Of a stretch of DNA of 38,167 nt, positions 1 through 6,416 are shown one piece after another (the first letter of the stretch is position 1; each line of letters begins with the position of its first letter). The stretch is from a virus: IMG/VR virus record IMGVR_UViG_3300025655_000107, positions 1 through 38,167 of that record, one strand, 5' to 3'. Below the pieces are notes generated by a model. That model was not told the origin of the DNA. It ran no database searches and saw nothing but the letters and a program-made list of their open reading frames with translations. A program made the translations under genes and the position numbers.

Positions 1-148
1 CCTGAGATTCGATACTAATACAGATTTTTTCATACCAGTCTTGAAACTCTTTACCTTTGCCCTCAGATTTACAGATCCATTCCATAGTCTCGTTTTCTGT
101 TTTCATTTCTTTGTAAGACTCCATTTCATAACAAGTATCCATATTTCT
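1..148. repeat. terminal direct repeat, left copy (circular genome join)
   Basis: Bases 1-148 are identical to 38020-38167. An exact repeat covering both ends of a sequence is what an assembler leaves when it reads past the start of a circular molecule; a terminally redundant linear genome would look the same. A coding frame runs through the join without interruption, which favours a true circle or concatemer of about 38,019 bp. The repeat is coding, not a special terminal sequence. Confidence 0.95.
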
Positions 149-199
149 AAGATTTTCTTCAAGTTGATCTTTTATCATTTTCCATGTTTGAGGCTTCAA
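1..199 (-). CDS. small acidic protein spanning the genome join (N-terminal part)
   Basis: The frame opens with TTG at 199-197, overlapping the stop of the upstream gene in a TTGA junction. It reads across position 1 into the equivalent of 38019-38012, where it stops, giving 68 aa on the circle. An ATG nine codons into the frame is an alternative start. The product is hydrophilic and Glu/Lys-rich, with two Cys and a Trp-Tyr motif near the end; I do not recognise it. It lies in the middle of the leftward operon, between the 51-aa gene at 196-351 and the 112-aa gene at 37651-37989. Confidence 0.7.
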   Translation of the reverse strand, partial: MKPQTWKMIKDQLEENLRNMDTCYEMESYKEMKTENETMEWICKSEGKGKEFQDWYEKICISIESQ

Positions 200-351
200 T
201 TTTCAATAACCTTAAACTCTCTGTTTTGTTGAGTCATTAGCATTATTGAAGTTATCAATGCAGTTTTTTGATCGTTGAATTTTGCTACTTTAGAAGTAAA
301 AGGATCAATGTATAATTGATCGGTTTTAACTTCTTTAAGTGAATATGTCAA
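196..351 (-). CDS. hypothetical 51-aa protein
   Basis: A TTG start at 351-349 has an AAAGGAGA Shine-Dalgarno about 7 nt upstream, and the frame ends in a TGA that overlaps the next TTG. The product begins MTYSLKEVKT and is a mixed small soluble protein with a short hydrophobic helix (ALITSIMLM) near the C-terminus. Not recognised. The 69-nt gap before it on the minus strand is the widest inside this operon; translation may restart there from its own ribosome site. Confidence 0.65.
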   Translation of the reverse strand: MTYSLKEVKTDQLYIDPFTSKVAKFNDQKTALITSIMLMTQQNREFKVIEN

Positions 352-420
352 TTTTCTAAAGTCTCCTTTTGTGTACAGAGTACAGGATGATCTTGATCAA
401 TGTTTGGGTATGTGGTCAAT

Positions 421-576
421 TTAATAGTCCATACAATGGTCACAAAGTGAGCAAAAAGGAGGTGAATCCTCAACGTTTTCCAATAAAACTTTGATAGTCT
501 CCTTTAATGCCTCTCCTGAAATACCGTCAGATTCGACCAATGACTTTAAGACTTTGTAGAATTCCTTATCATACAA
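421..576 (-). CDS. 51-aa protein with C-terminal Cys cluster
   Basis: The TTG start lies 2 nt after the stop of the 135-aa gene, so it is probably translated by coupling. The first half is helical and charged; the last 13 residues hold CSLCDHC, a compact three-Cys cluster suited to binding a metal. No family recognised. One of many tiny Cys-rich proteins in this genome. Confidence 0.65.
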   Translation of the reverse strand: MYDKEFYKVLKSLVESDGISGEALKETIKVLLENVEDSPPFCSLCDHCMDY

Positions 577-578
577 TT

Positions 579-986
579 TTAATTAGTCCTAAAGTAAACG
601 GTATTACCTGATAACTCATTCTCTGAACCGTCATAGCTAGAGCAAATTTGCCCTAATCCATCATAGTCTAGAATCTGTTCTATCCAGTCCTTAAAGCTCG
701 TATGTACAGGATCGATATCTCCTGATTTAATACCCTCAGTGTAGAAATAAGGATATTCTGAGTAATCGTTGTACATGAATTCTCTTACGTTATCCTTGAA
801 TGAGTCATAGTCTCTCACTAGATAATATTCTGAATTTCCTGAGGCCTCAATTAATAACGCATCTGTCTCATAAAATTCTGACTCTGTACATTCTATTTCT
901 TCAAGCTCCATCTGTTCGTTTTCTAAAAATTCTTTGATCAATTTTTGATCCTCCTTAGAAAATTCTTTTAGCTCTGATTTTTCCAT
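579..986 (-). CDS. acidic 135-aa protein resembling a widespread phage early-gene family
   Basis: ATG start with an AAAGGAGA ribosome site made from the last, altered unit of the upstream 18-bp repeat. The protein is strongly acidic (many Glu, Asp and Tyr). The C-terminal third holds DYDGLGQ, SSYDGSENE and a terminal YFRTN; from memory this resembles a family of unknown function common in tailed phages, which has a loss-of-function-prone SSYDG..E pattern and ends in Y-[IF]-[YF]-R-[TI]-N. Acidic early proteins of this kind sometimes act as DNA mimics or inhibitors, but nothing here proves that. A profile search would decide family membership. Confidence 0.85.
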   Translation of the reverse strand: MEKSELKEFSKEDQKLIKEFLENEQMELEEIECTESEFYETDALLIEASGNSEYYLVRDYDSFKDNVREFMYNDYSEYPYFYTEGIKSGDIDPVHTSFKDWIEQILDYDGLGQICSSYDGSENELSGNTVYFRTN

Positions 987-989
987 ATC

Positions 990-1220
990 TTAATCTCCTT
1001 TTAATTTCCTCTCTCTTTTTAATTTCCTCTCTCTTTTTAATTCCCTCTCTCTTTTTAATTCCCTCTCTCTTTTTAATTCCCTCTCGAATTCTAATATACA
1101 GTTTTTACACATGAAACAACGATCAACTTTGTACCAAAACATATAAACAGGTTTTTGTTTTCTGCATTCCCAACACACTACTTTGTCTTGAAAGAGTTGG
1201 AAGGGACTCACCCAAACCAT
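990..1220 (-). CDS. zinc-ribbon protein with repetitive charged tail
   Basis: ATG start with a GGAGGTGG ribosome site. The first 43 residues contain two knuckles, CWEC and CMKNC-like (CFMCKNC), which should bind one zinc. The rest is about five repeats of a six-residue ELKRER unit encoded by an 18-bp tandem repeat, likely a single charged helix. The number of units probably varies between isolates. It could contact nucleic acid, but the function is unknown. Confidence 0.8.
   Translation of the reverse strand: MVWVSPFQLFQDKVVCWECRKQKPVYMFWYKVDRCFMCKNCILEFERELKRERELKRERELKRERKLKRERKLKGD
1000..1085 (-). repeat. 18-bp tandem repeat, about 4.8 units
   Basis: Units begin at 1000, 1018, 1036, 1054 and 1072, with the plus-strand core TTTAATTYCCTCTCTCTT. 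The array encodes the ELKRER tail of the zinc-ribbon protein at 990-1220. The next stretch, 990-1000, is a degenerate continuation that supplies AAGGAGA, the ribosome site of the gene that follows. Confidence 0.9.
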
Positions 1221-1221
1221 T

Positions 1222-1521
1222 TTATTCCACCTCCTCCAAAATTTCCGACTGCAAAACCGGATACCAATCGTGATCGTTTATTTCCTGATCGTTATTGTAC
1301 AGAATACCCTTTTTTGTGTGTACACAAACCCCACTTAAACGACTAAGTGTTTTTTTAGTAGTTTGGCTATTCCATCCAGCAAGACTAAACATGATACCGT
1401 TTTCTGTATGTTTTGCGATCATATTTCCAAATAGGAATAAACTATTTCCATCCGTAAAATAATTGCCTCCAGATCCTTTAAGTCCGGCCTCAAAGTTTTG
1501 TATAACTGTTAAAGAGTCCAA
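1222..1521 (-). CDS. 99-aa protein resembling a phage family with a G-G-W-N core
   Basis: TTG start directly after the stop of the 189-aa gene, with GAGG about 10 nt upstream. The core reads SLFLFGNMIAKH, then SLAGWNSQTTKKTLSRL. I recall short phage proteins of the same layout: a Y/F-G-x-x-I-A strand, then S-x-x-G-W-x-T-x-T-T-x-x-R-L. Their function is unknown. Its place among other phage-type early genes supports the match, though it is made from memory. Confidence 0.8.
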   Translation of the reverse strand: MDSLTVIQNFEAGLKGSGGNYFTDGNSLFLFGNMIAKHTENGIMFSLAGWNSQTTKKTLSRLSGVCVHTKKGILYNNDQEINDHDWYPVLQSEILEEVE

Positions 1522-2091
1522 TTAAAAATCCTCAAATTTCTCAAAGTTTTCAACGTGGTCTTTAATTCCATTGGTATCAGGATCAGAACCGTAAAAACCA
1601 TAACAAGAGTCAATTAGATTTTCTATTATTTGGTTTTCTGTTTGTATCTCCTCAGTCAATGTAAAACCCCACACATTCCCCGATAAATAATCGTTGTATA
1701 TTTCAACTTCAGAGTTTAACATACTGTACACTTTTTCAAGTGTCTTTTTAGTTATTCTTTTTACGTTATATTCAGATTTTATTTTTTCCTTTGAGACATA
1801 GATAATACCTACTAATCCAGAGTCGAATCCCTGAGGATCAAACGCCTTAAAGTCTCCTGTACTCATGGTTAAACCTGAATGATCATACAGGTATAAGGGC
1901 AAATAGACTATATCTTTTGCAGTTAATCCTAGTTCCGTAAGATATTCAACCGGATCTTTTTGTGTGTCTCCTAGATTATACCTACTATGTGTACAGATCA
2001 TAGTCCCTAAATTATCCCATTCTCTAGGACTTTGAGGATCGTTATCCGGCACTATTCTTAATACTTGATTTTTGTATCTGTATTCAGTCAA
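1522..2091 (-). CDS. 189-aa protein of a widespread phage family (SPREWDN / LYLYDHSG)
   Basis: TTG start 4 nt after the upstream stop. Diagnostic stretches are PQSPREWDNLGTM near residue 20, PLYLYDHSGLTMST near 65, SGLVGIIYVSKEKI near 90, SEVEIYNDYLSGNVWGF near 127 and DSCYGFYG near 162. I know this combination from many bacterial and archaeal tailed-phage genomes, where the protein has no assigned function. Its presence here points to gene exchange with tailed viruses or to a very general early role in infection. Confidence 0.9.
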   Translation of the reverse strand: MTEYRYKNQVLRIVPDNDPQSPREWDNLGTMICTHSRYNLGDTQKDPVEYLTELGLTAKDIVYLPLYLYDHSGLTMSTGDFKAFDPQGFDSGLVGIIYVSKEKIKSEYNVKRITKKTLEKVYSMLNSEVEIYNDYLSGNVWGFTLTEEIQTENQIIENLIDSCYGFYGSDPDTNGIKDHVENFEKFEDF

Positions 2092-2095
2092 TTTT

Positions 2096-2416
2096 TTAAA
2101 AGTCCTCCATTCTACTTTTACAGAGTGTTTTAAGTTCTGATACTTGAGACTCTGAAAAATTACCCTTTAATTTGTAAGAGTCCCCGATTTTTTCAACCAG
2201 TCCCAGTCTATTAGTTAAGACATCAAAAACCGTGTTGTGTGTCATAAAGTATGGGTGGGGTTTATCCTTATTCACTTGACTTAAAGAAATTGCGATATTT
2301 TCCTTAGTGTCTATAAAATCCGGCATACTTAACAAATGACAAATAAATCTAGGTTTGTAATTTGCGTTAAAATGGCCTTTTGTTAATTGGTCTTTTAAGA
2401 GATTAAAATAACTCAA
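2096..2416 (-). CDS. winged-helix-like protein, 106 aa
   Basis: TTG start in a TTGA overlap with the upstream stop. The central part (residues about 23-75) alternates helices and a turn, then KIGDSYKLKGNF, which could be a wing. This suggests a winged helix-turn-helix DNA-binding fold, but no motif proves it. It could be an early transcription factor of the leftward operon. Confidence 0.7.
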   Translation of the reverse strand: MSYFNLLKDQLTKGHFNANYKPRFICHLLSMPDFIDTKENIAISLSQVNKDKPHPYFMTHNTVFDVLTNRLGLVEKIGDSYKLKGNFSESQVSELKTLCKSRMEDF

Positions 2417-2712
2417 TTTTTACTCCCCATAATTGCTTTTTGTTCATCTTGAGTTAAATTATACCCAAAAATTCGAGCATCAAGATCATATAGAGCATTA
2501 AATTCTTCATTAAATTCTTGTGTCTCTATTTCCTCAAAACATCCATCATGCCCAAATTTAACATCAAGTTGATCTTGAGCTAGCATGATATTTTGAGTCA
2601 ATGGGATAAGCTCTTTTTGTTTTTGTCTTAAAAATTCAACAATTTCTTTGGAAATTGAATTTTGTTTTAATTGATTTTCTAAAACAATGTTTTTCAAATT
2701 TTCAAAACTCAA
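2413..2712 (-). CDS. hypothetical 99-aa helical protein
   Basis: TTG start overlapping the upstream stop as TTGA. The product is acidic and largely helical, with Gln/Glu/Lys-rich stretches in the first half and a more hydrophobic end (IFGYNLTQDEQKAIM). Not recognised. It is the second gene of the leftward operon. Confidence 0.75.
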   Translation of the reverse strand: MSFENLKNIVLENQLKQNSISKEIVEFLRQKQKELIPLTQNIMLAQDQLDVKFGHDGCFEEIETQEFNEEFNALYDLDARIFGYNLTQDEQKAIMGSKN

Positions 2713-2939
2713 TTTTTACGACCTCCATTAAAATATTCTCTTTTAGAATATCCGGTTTTAGTTGAATTTCTAGCAACTAAAATTAATCCTTTATCGTTAG
2801 ACATTGGTAAAAATACGCCTAAAGATATTGGTTTTTCTGAAACTGGTTTAACAGTTTTCATTAAGGCATTAAACTCTTGACTTATGGAAAAATTCCAAGA
2901 GTTTGTAAAACCTTGATTTTCGGTTATGTTTTTTGACAT
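2709..2939 (-). CDS. hypothetical 76-aa protein, first gene of the leftward operon
   Basis: The ATG has no ribosome site, but a TATA-like TTTTAATA lies 22-29 nt upstream, so the mRNA is probably leaderless. The protein is slightly basic, with a strand-like middle (PISLGVFLPM, GLILVARN) and a basic tail. Not recognised. Being first in an early operon, and just beside the iteron region, it may be regulatory. Confidence 0.75.
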   Translation of the reverse strand: MSKNITENQGFTNSWNFSISQEFNALMKTVKPVSEKPISLGVFLPMSNDKGLILVARNSTKTGYSKREYFNGGRKN

Positions 2940-2972
2940 GATTTAGATAGTATATGGTAGTATTAAAACACC
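2939..2972 (-). promoter_or_regulatory. promoter of the leftward operon with tandem ATACTA sites
   Basis: On the minus strand the TATA-like TTTTAATA (2968-2961) sits 22-29 nt before the ATG at 2939. ATACTACCAT followed by ATACTATCTA, two direct repeats with a 10-bp period, lies between it and the start codon. The same 10-bp pair recurs at 20750-20770 and 31131-31154, so this is probably an operator that covers the transcription start. Confidence 0.55.
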
Positions 2973-2975
2973 ATC

Positions 2976-3072
2976 ATTTCCACTAGGTTTTTGCAGAAAA
3001 AAACACGACTGGAGTGGAAATAGAGGTCATGGTTTTTATCAAAAAATTACGCATGAAAAACCTAGTGGAAAT
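2976..3072. repeat. 17-bp perfect inverted repeat
   Basis: ATTTCCACTAGGTTTTT at 2976-2992 is the exact reverse complement of AAAAACCTAGTGGAAAT at 3056-3072. A further iteron lies between the arms. The arms contain the GTGGAAAT core of the iterons, so a dimeric initiator or regulator could bind both. Confidence 0.85.
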
Positions 3073-3696
3073 AGAGGTTATTTAAAGACCTGATTTTTTC
3101 AAAAATCCCTTATGCCTAATTGCTCAAGTTCCTGACTGGACTGGAAATATAGGTCTTTTAAATACTAAAATTTTCCTTTATGGTTTTTGATACTTGATAA
3201 TATTATCAAAATATGGGGGGGATATTTGGCCAAATTAACAGATCCAAAAAAATTTTCTAAAGTCTCCGGTTTTTCCTTTATCCTTTATTGTCAAAATGGG
3301 GGGGGATATTATCACGATATTCTAGGAGGTTATCAAAAATATCTATTATAGATTTTATTCATTATCTTTAACACGAATAAAATTAAGTAAATATTGAATG
3401 TCAACAAATAAAAAAAAATATTCTCTTATAGTGAGATTTTTGGCTATTATATATTAGTCAACAAGTTTTCAAGCGTTTATTTTTCCTATTATCACTAATT
3501 ATCGTTTTTGAATGTCTAACAGTTTTTAGGAATTTCTAAAACGGTTTTACTTTGTTTATTTTTCCTGAGATTTTTTTGAAAGTTGAATCAAAAATTTTTT
3601 TTCAAAAATCCATAGTATCAAAAGAAAAAATTAAGAATTTGTTAAAGTCTCCTTACTGGAGTGGAAATGGCCACGACTGGAGTGGAAACTATGGTC
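3007..3696 (+). repeat. dispersed iterons GACTGGAGTGGAAATA
   Basis: Direct copies begin at 3007 (followed by AGAGGTCATGG), 3061 (CCTAGTGGAAATAGAGGTTA), 3134 (GACTGGACTGGAAATATAGG), 3654 (TACTGGAGTGGAAATGG) and 3675 (GACTGGAGTGGAAACTATGG). The common core is GACTGGAGTGGAAA-N-A-N-AGGTC. The copies are not coding and form two clusters flanking the A+T-rich segment. Confidence 0.8.
3194..3305 (+). other. perfect palindrome and paired G-runs
   Basis: TTGATAATATTATCAA (3194-3209) is a perfect 16-bp palindrome. Just after it a run of seven G is followed by GATATT; about 83 bp on, a run of eight G is followed by GATATT as well. Long G-runs are rare in this A+T-rich genome, and the shared flank TCAAAAT...GATATT shows they are copies of one element. 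Confidence 0.7.
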
Positions 3697-3756
3697 TTTT
3701 TCTAAAAAATGAGAAAAAATAAAAAATAATTTGCAGTTCCGGAGGTATGCGTGAAC

Positions 3757-3787
3757 CCTGTACACGCCTGTACAGGAATCTTTAATA
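3757..3787 (+). promoter_or_regulatory. promoter of the 3811 operon with palindromic operator
   Basis: CCTGTACA-CGCC-TGTACAGG (3757-3776) is a perfect 8-bp inverted repeat placed directly before a TATA-like CTTTAATA (3780-3787). That box lies 24-31 nt before the GTG at 3811, which suits a leaderless transcript. The position just upstream of TATA is the usual place for an activator or BRE-region site in archaea. Confidence 0.6.
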
Positions 3788-3810
3788 GAGATTTTTTGAA
3801 TGGTTAATTC

Positions 3811-4422
3811 GTGCAGTCGAGACTTCCGGATGTTAATACAGCATTTATCAAGCATAGAAATTCAGTCATTGAGGGGTTACGCAGTATGGACTATGATAAG
3901 ATATTTGGAAGTCTCTCAAGTTGGAACGCTTTACTTCCTAGAAATAAGAATGATGATGGCAAATATGTGTACAGAGTGGTAGTATCTGATCAGGAGTTTG
4001 AAGAACTGACAAAGATAACTACTGAGGCCAAATGTAATAACTGCAAGGAGTATTGTGATTATAACGAAATTAAAATTATGGATACCGTATTACCCCTAGT
4101 TGATAGTATCTTATCAGGACATGAAAAAGAAAAGACATGGGACTGTATAAAATGTAATTATACCAATAGACTATCAGATACAGAAATTGTAGAGGATGCT
4201 ATCAAAGAACCTTATTTTTTGGGAGTTGTCCCAAAGTATCCTAGACGTAAAGATGGATTACAAGATCGACACCAATACGACAGAAAAGTAACTCAATGGG
4301 CATGGAATTTCATAGCAGAACTTGAAGAAAAATCAACGCAGTTTAGAGAGGACTATAAGGAAAATGCAAAAGAATTTGAAGCATGGGATGAGGAGATTGA
4401 TGGAGGAGAAGAATCAGAATGA
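3811..4422 (+). CDS. 203-aa zinc-ribbon protein
   Basis: GTG start, chosen because a TATA-like box lies 24-31 nt before it and no ribosome site is present. Residues about 75-120 contain CNNCKEYC and, some 35 residues later, CIKC, a probable zinc ribbon. The C-terminal third is a charged helical segment with a very acidic tail. It opens the operon that contains the P-loop ATPase and faces the putative origin, so a DNA-binding or regulatory role is possible. Family not recognised. Confidence 0.8.
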   Translation: MQSRLPDVNTAFIKHRNSVIEGLRSMDYDKIFGSLSSWNALLPRNKNDDGKYVYRVVVSDQEFEELTKITTEAKCNNCKEYCDYNEIKIMDTVLPLVDSILSGHEKEKTWDCIKCNYTNRLSDTEIVEDAIKEPYFLGVVPKYPRRKDGLQDRHQYDRKVTQWAWNFIAELEEKSTQFREDYKENAKEFEAWDEEIDGGEESE

Positions 4423-4562
4423 ATTGTGATAAATGTGGAAATAACATAATTGATGAAAACTATGAAACATTTTTTGTAAGTTATTACAGAATTAATAATA
4501 TTTTGAAAATTCGTTGTGTTGGATGTAAAGAATCAATGAAACTGAGGGATTTTGGATGGTAG
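4419..4562 (+). CDS. 47-aa zinc-ribbon microprotein
   Basis: ATG overlaps the previous stop (ATGA), and the end overlaps the ATPase start by 7 nt. The protein opens MNCDKCGNN and has a second knuckle, CVGCKES, about 30 residues later: a classical two-knuckle zinc ribbon with a short strand region between. It may be an accessory subunit for the adjacent ATPase; this is a guess from coupling. Confidence 0.8.
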   Translation: MNCDKCGNNIIDENYETFFVSYYRINNILKIRCVGCKESMKLRDFGW

Positions 4563-5665
4563 TTGTACAGAGAGAAAGAGCAAGAGAACAAGTCTCAACA
4601 ACAAAGAAAGACAAGTTCCTACCAACTATTTCCAAATGGAAAGGCAAGGGAGCAAAAGATCCTGTAGCCTTTGTTAGACAGGAATCATTTTTGGCAGCCT
4701 GTAAGGAGGTAGTTAATTGGGCTGAAGAAATTGACGTAACTAGAATAGGTATTGTTGGAGATATGCACTCTGGAAAAACTACTATGGCTGAAGCCATAGC
4801 CCATGCCATACACTCAAACTCCAAACTTGGATGGGCTGTTAAGATATTCTATGAGGATGATCTGATGAACTTTGAAGAAACTCTAAAGACTCTTACAGGG
4901 AATACAAACTGGATTCTAAGATTTGATGATGTATCTTTCTTAGATGCAAAACATAACAAGAAAGCCATATCCAAAGTCAAAGAGGCAGTTACAAAGATTC
5001 GACACTTGGAGGGAGGAGAGGATGTTAAGGTTATTCTAATTTACAATTATCACTATTCAAAAGGCCTAGACAAATACCTAAGACAAGCTGACTTTAGATT
5101 CTTTACTACAGTAGGTTCAGAGGAGGAGGATAACTTTGAGGGAATTATGGGAACTAAACAAATGGGGTTGGTCAAATTCTTTGCTAAGAATAGACAAAAT
5201 GGAGTAACCAAAAAACTATTCATGTCTCCAGCTAGAATGAAAAACGGTAAGAAATTCTTTTACAAATGGAGAAATCCATTCATTCCCGTATTGTTTTGGA
5301 ATAACAATAATCTTAGAATGATTATCAGTCCTACTAGGGAATGGATGCAACCAATATGCTCTATTTGTTCTACTGCAAAAGGCCAAGAGTCGCAAGTAAA
5401 TGTTAAGCAGTTCCTAGAAGAATATGAATCGGTTTATCCTCAGTTATACAAAAATGCTATCAAACAAGCTCTCAAAGAAGCTGGAATGAATACTTATTCA
5501 AAAGCATCAATTCAAGCTAGAAGATTCTTAGATAAAGCCTTAGAGACAAAACAGTTTAACATATTTGATTTGGCAGTAGAATTAGGTTTGACAGTAAAAC
5601 ATACTAGAGTCCATAGAGATCCAAAGAATATCCTACCAAGTATGAAAGAGGATGAAAATGTTTAA
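4556..5665 (+). CDS. P-loop ATPase
   Basis: 369 aa. Walker A is GDMHSGKTT at residues about 68-76; a Walker B-like strand ILRFDDVSF follows at about 120-128, and a later strand VILIYNYHYS (about residue 160) suits the sensor position. The C-terminal 90 residues look like a helical, possibly winged-helix, domain. The fold is RecA/AAA-like. Candidates are DNA packaging or replication-initiation ATPase; I see no nuclease domain, so it is not a complete terminase. ATG start follows a GAGGG ribosome site and overlaps the upstream microprotein. Confidence 0.85.
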   Translation: MVVVQRERAREQVSTTKKDKFLPTISKWKGKGAKDPVAFVRQESFLAACKEVVNWAEEIDVTRIGIVGDMHSGKTTMAEAIAHAIHSNSKLGWAVKIFYEDDLMNFEETLKTLTGNTNWILRFDDVSFLDAKHNKKAISKVKEAVTKIRHLEGGEDVKVILIYNYHYSKGLDKYLRQADFRFFTTVGSEEEDNFEGIMGTKQMGLVKFFAKNRQNGVTKKLFMSPARMKNGKKFFYKWRNPFIPVLFWNNNNLRMIISPTREWMQPICSICSTAKGQESQVNVKQFLEEYESVYPQLYKNAIKQALKEAGMNTYSKASIQARRFLDKALETKQFNIFDLAVELGLTVKHTRVHRDPKNILPSMKEDENV

Positions 5666-5756
5666 CCCAATATGTACTAGATGTAAAAAACCGTTCAAAG
5701 GTTATTACACTAAATGTAATGAATGTATCAAGGAGATTTTTGAGAATGATTTGTAA
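5658..5756 (+). CDS. 32-aa zinc-ribbon microprotein
   Basis: ATG overlaps the end of the ATPase gene by 8 nt. The product contains CTRCKKPF and CNECIKEI, two zinc knuckles 11 residues apart, and little else. Its end overlaps the next zinc-ribbon gene, so three Cys-rich proteins are made from overlapping frames around the ATPase. Confidence 0.75.
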   Translation: MFNPICTRCKKPFKGYYTKCNECIKEIFENDL

Positions 5757-5919
5757 AAAATGCCTATTCAACAAATATCATTTTACAGCCGGTATTTGTA
5801 CTGATTGTTTTCACGATAAATACAAACCAAAGAGAGAGGTAAAACCTAGTGATCCTCCTACTTTAAAAAATCTAAAAAAGTTATGGGAGGCGAGAATAGA
5901 ATGGAAGATCAAAAACTAA
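5746..5919 (+). CDS. 57-aa zinc-ribbon protein
   Basis: Start set at the ATG at 5746, about 11 nt after AAGGAG; the frame is open to 5719 but has no ribosome site there. Residues 3-6 CKKC and about 20-23 CTDC form the zinc ribbon, followed by a basic linker and a helix rich in Trp/Lys. Overlaps the preceding gene by 11 nt. Confidence 0.75.
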   Translation: MICKKCLFNKYHFTAGICTDCFHDKYKPKREVKPSDPPTLKNLKKLWEARIEWKIKN

Positions 5920-6002
5920 ACAATCACGTTAGAGCATTTATCATTGAGAAATATTTTAATCCTAGAAAGTATAACAAACATTATGTGCCTAGAGCCTATT
6001 GA
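5901..6002 (+). CDS. 33-aa basic microprotein
   Basis: ATG preceded by GGGAGGCGAGA, a good ribosome site inside the end of the upstream gene (19-nt overlap). The product is basic and aromatic, ending NKHYVPRAY. Not recognised; supported by its ribosome site and by the tight overlaps on both sides. Confidence 0.55.
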   Translation: MEDQKLNNHVRAFIIEKYFNPRKYNKHYVPRAY

Positions 6003-6135
6003 TGTAGCATTAGTACAGGGTTTGATGTTAGGTGGAATGACTTTTGTTATCGGTCTATTAGGCTACAAAAATATAGTAGCAAAGAAAACCAATAGTGAAC
6101 CAAACCCCATTAGTAAGCAAGAATCTTTTTCTTGA
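5983..6135 (+). CDS. 50-aa single-pass membrane protein
   Basis: The ATG at 5983 gives a short N-terminus followed by one membrane helix (residues about 9-32, VQGLMLGGMTFVIGLLGY) and a polar tail with Ser-Asn-Pro. A TTG at 5944 would add 13 residues. Last gene of the 3811 operon; its end faces the leftward pair at 6198. Confidence 0.6.
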   Translation: MCLEPIDVALVQGLMLGGMTFVIGLLGYKNIVAKKTNSEPNPISKQESFS

Positions 6136-6197
6136 CATTAAGAGATTATCATTTAGATTAAAGTAACTAGATTTTTTTGGTTTTTCGCCATCCCAGT
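6136..6197. terminator. convergent T-rich stretch
   Basis: A 62-bp gap between convergent genes. On the plus strand it holds a run of seven T followed by GG and five more T (about 6172-6185), as expected for an archaeal T-tract terminator. No strong hairpin is visible. Confidence 0.4.
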
Positions 6198-6416
6198 TCA
6201 TTCTTCTATAACCTCAAAATCCCATTTACCTTTAAGTTTAGAAAGTGTTACTATTGTAATTCCCATACCAACTACTGCAACAATTAATCCTAAAGCATTG
6301 ATACTATTGATTGGGGAACTGTTACCGATAATATAATGAACACTTATCATACCAGCTCCAAATCCTGACATGACAAATCCCAAAAGTGATAAAAGATAAT
6401 TACGTTTTAGACTCAT
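6198..6416 (-). CDS. 72-aa two-helix membrane protein
   Basis: ATG overlaps the stop of the upstream leftward gene. Two hydrophobic helices (residues about 7-29 and 40-60) are separated by a short polar turn, GNSSPINS, and the C-terminus is charged. The small two-helix layout is like the capsid candidates, but the context is a separate leftward pair, so it may be a virion or host-membrane accessory protein. Confidence 0.75.
   Translation of the reverse strand: MSLKRNYLLSLLGFVMSGFGAGMISVHYIIGNSSPINSINALGLIVAVVGMGITIVTLSKLKGKWDFEVIEE

Larger units (their letters stand above)
2940..3810. other. non-coding iteron region, candidate replication origin
   Basis: About 870 bp without a credible gene, between divergent operons. 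It holds five direct copies of a GACTGGAGTGGAAATA-type iteron (near 3007, 3061, 3134, 3654 and 3675) and one inverted copy (2976). There is also a 16-bp perfect palindrome at 3194-3209, two G-runs in similar context (3215-3221, 3298-3305), and a very A+T-rich stretch about 3330-3650. Iterons beside an easily melted segment are typical of replication origins; they could also be regulator sites. Confidence 0.6.

Noticed and set aside
41-232. Rightward 63-aa frame at the start of the window
   Set aside because: It is antisense to the join-spanning gene and the 51-aa gene; a Phe/His-rich shadow.
350-3267. 17-bp exact match AATTTTCTAAAGTCTCC at 350-366 and 3251-3267
   Set aside because: In an A+T-rich sequence of this length one exact match of this size is close to chance, and the second copy is not before a gene.
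3631-3855. 74-aa open frame on the minus strand in the iteron region
   Set aside because: It is antisense to the 3811 promoter and gene start, has a His/Phe-rich unnatural composition and has no ribosome site or TATA box.
4492-4824. 110-aa minus-strand frame opposite the ATPase
   Set aside because: Mirror of a well-supported ATPase gene with Walker motifs; no start signals.
4556-5665. ATPase as a terminase large subunit
   Set aside because: It has Walker motifs, but the length and lack of an RNase H-like nuclease domain do not fit, and no portal or small terminase is present.
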